From JBEKHI01 sp050012355 (lineage in GTDB: Bacteria; Actinomycetota; Actinomycetes; Streptosporangiales; Streptosporangiaceae), in contig JBEKHI010000490.1 in the NCBI GenBank assembly GCA_050012355.1, positions 1-5,649 of the forward strand: a stretch of 5,649 bases of DNA. Reading direction: 5' to 3'. The notes below the pieces were generated by a model. That model was not told where the DNA came from, ran no database searches, and was given only the letters and a program-made list of their open reading frames with translations. The position numbers were made by a program, and so were the translations under genes. Shown in pieces: positions 5,387-5,649 of this stretch; position 1 is the first letter of the stretch; each line of letters begins with the position of its first letter.

Positions 5387-5649
5387 CGGCATCGTAATCG
5401 TCGACAAACCGGGCGGTCTGACCTCCCACGACGTGGTCGCCCGGGTCCGGCGGCTGGCCGGCACCCGCCGGGTCGGCCATGCCGGGACGCTTGACCCGAT
5501 GGCCACCGGGGTCCTAGTCGTCGGGGTGGAGAAGGCTACCCGGTTGCTTGGTCACCTGGCGCTGACGGTGAAGGAGTACCAGGCGACGATCAGGCTGGGC
5601 GAGTCGACATCGACCGACGACGCCGAGGGCTCGGTGGTGTCCGCCGCTT
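5373..5649 (+). CDS. truB: tRNA pseudouridine-55 synthase TruB, 3'-truncated
   Basis: TruB isomerises U55 to pseudouridine in the T-loop of tRNAs and also acts as a tRNA chaperone. The window holds the first 92 codons, starting MTSPSGIVIVDKPGGLTSHD. The KPxGxTSHD motif is at residues 12-20, and the catalytic loop GHAGTLDPMATGVL is at 35-48 with the nucleophile Asp41 (bases 5493-5495). ATRLLGHL and the KEYQATIRLGESTSTDDAEG motif follow (78-97 in E. coli-like numbering only roughly; here about 71-89). The ATG at 5373 overlaps the end of rbfA by 14 bases. There is no strong ribosome binding site, so translational coupling to rbfA is likely. It is open to the right edge, so the PUA end cannot be assessed. 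Confidence 0.96.
   Translation, partial: MTSPSGIVIVDKPGGLTSHDVVARVRRLAGTRRVGHAGTLDPMATGVLVVGVEKATRLLGHLALTVKEYQATIRLGESTSTDDAEGSVVSAA

Noticed and set aside
5172..5506. Minus-strand open frames across rbfA-truB
   Set aside because: They are shadows of clearly recognised rbfA and truB, with no domain signature and no ribosome binding site.

Overview
The window is a stretch of chromosomal housekeeping DNA from a high-GC Gram-positive bacterium (Actinomycetota). GC content is high with strong third-position G/C bias, GTG starts are used, and IF2 begins with the typical actinobacterial MAKVRVYELAKEFGV and has a very long Gly/Pro/Gln/Ala-rich linker. I cannot name the genus with confidence. All genes lie on the + strand in the conserved order nusA - ylxR (rnpM) - infB - ylxP (DUF503) - rbfA - truB. 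There are no mobile elements, CRISPR arrays, tRNAs or rRNAs.

Layout: 2-877 is the C-terminal part of NusA, cut by the left edge. After 70 bases comes the small RNA-binding protein YlxR (948-1220), preceded by a TAGAGT -10-like box almost on its ATG. A 222-base leader (1221-1442) follows. infB (1443-4658, GTG start, 1071 aa) fills most of the window. ylxP (ending at 4945) overlaps the 3' end of infB, rbfA is 4952-5386, and truB starts inside rbfA at 5373 and runs off the right edge.

The genes form one transcription/translation module. NusA controls elongation, termination and antitermination. YlxR/RnpM binds RNA and, in Bacillus, modulates RNase P. IF2 delivers initiator tRNA and joins the subunits, RbfA matures the 30S subunit, and TruB makes pseudouridine 55 in tRNA. 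Tight spacing from infB to truB (overlaps and a 6-base gap) implies translational coupling.

The coding content is ordinary. The part worth a second look is the infB leader. It carries a chain of very short ORFs joined by ATGA stop/start overlaps (1280-1360). Further mini-ORFs continue almost to the infB GTG. Just upstream of the Shine-Dalgarno is a perfect 7-bp hairpin (1409-1427), whose 3' arm can pair instead with the first infB codons (1451-1457), enclosing the SD and start codon. This looks like a translational control element for IF2, but that is inference. A second oddity is ylxP, which lacks a canonical start codon where the family normally begins.
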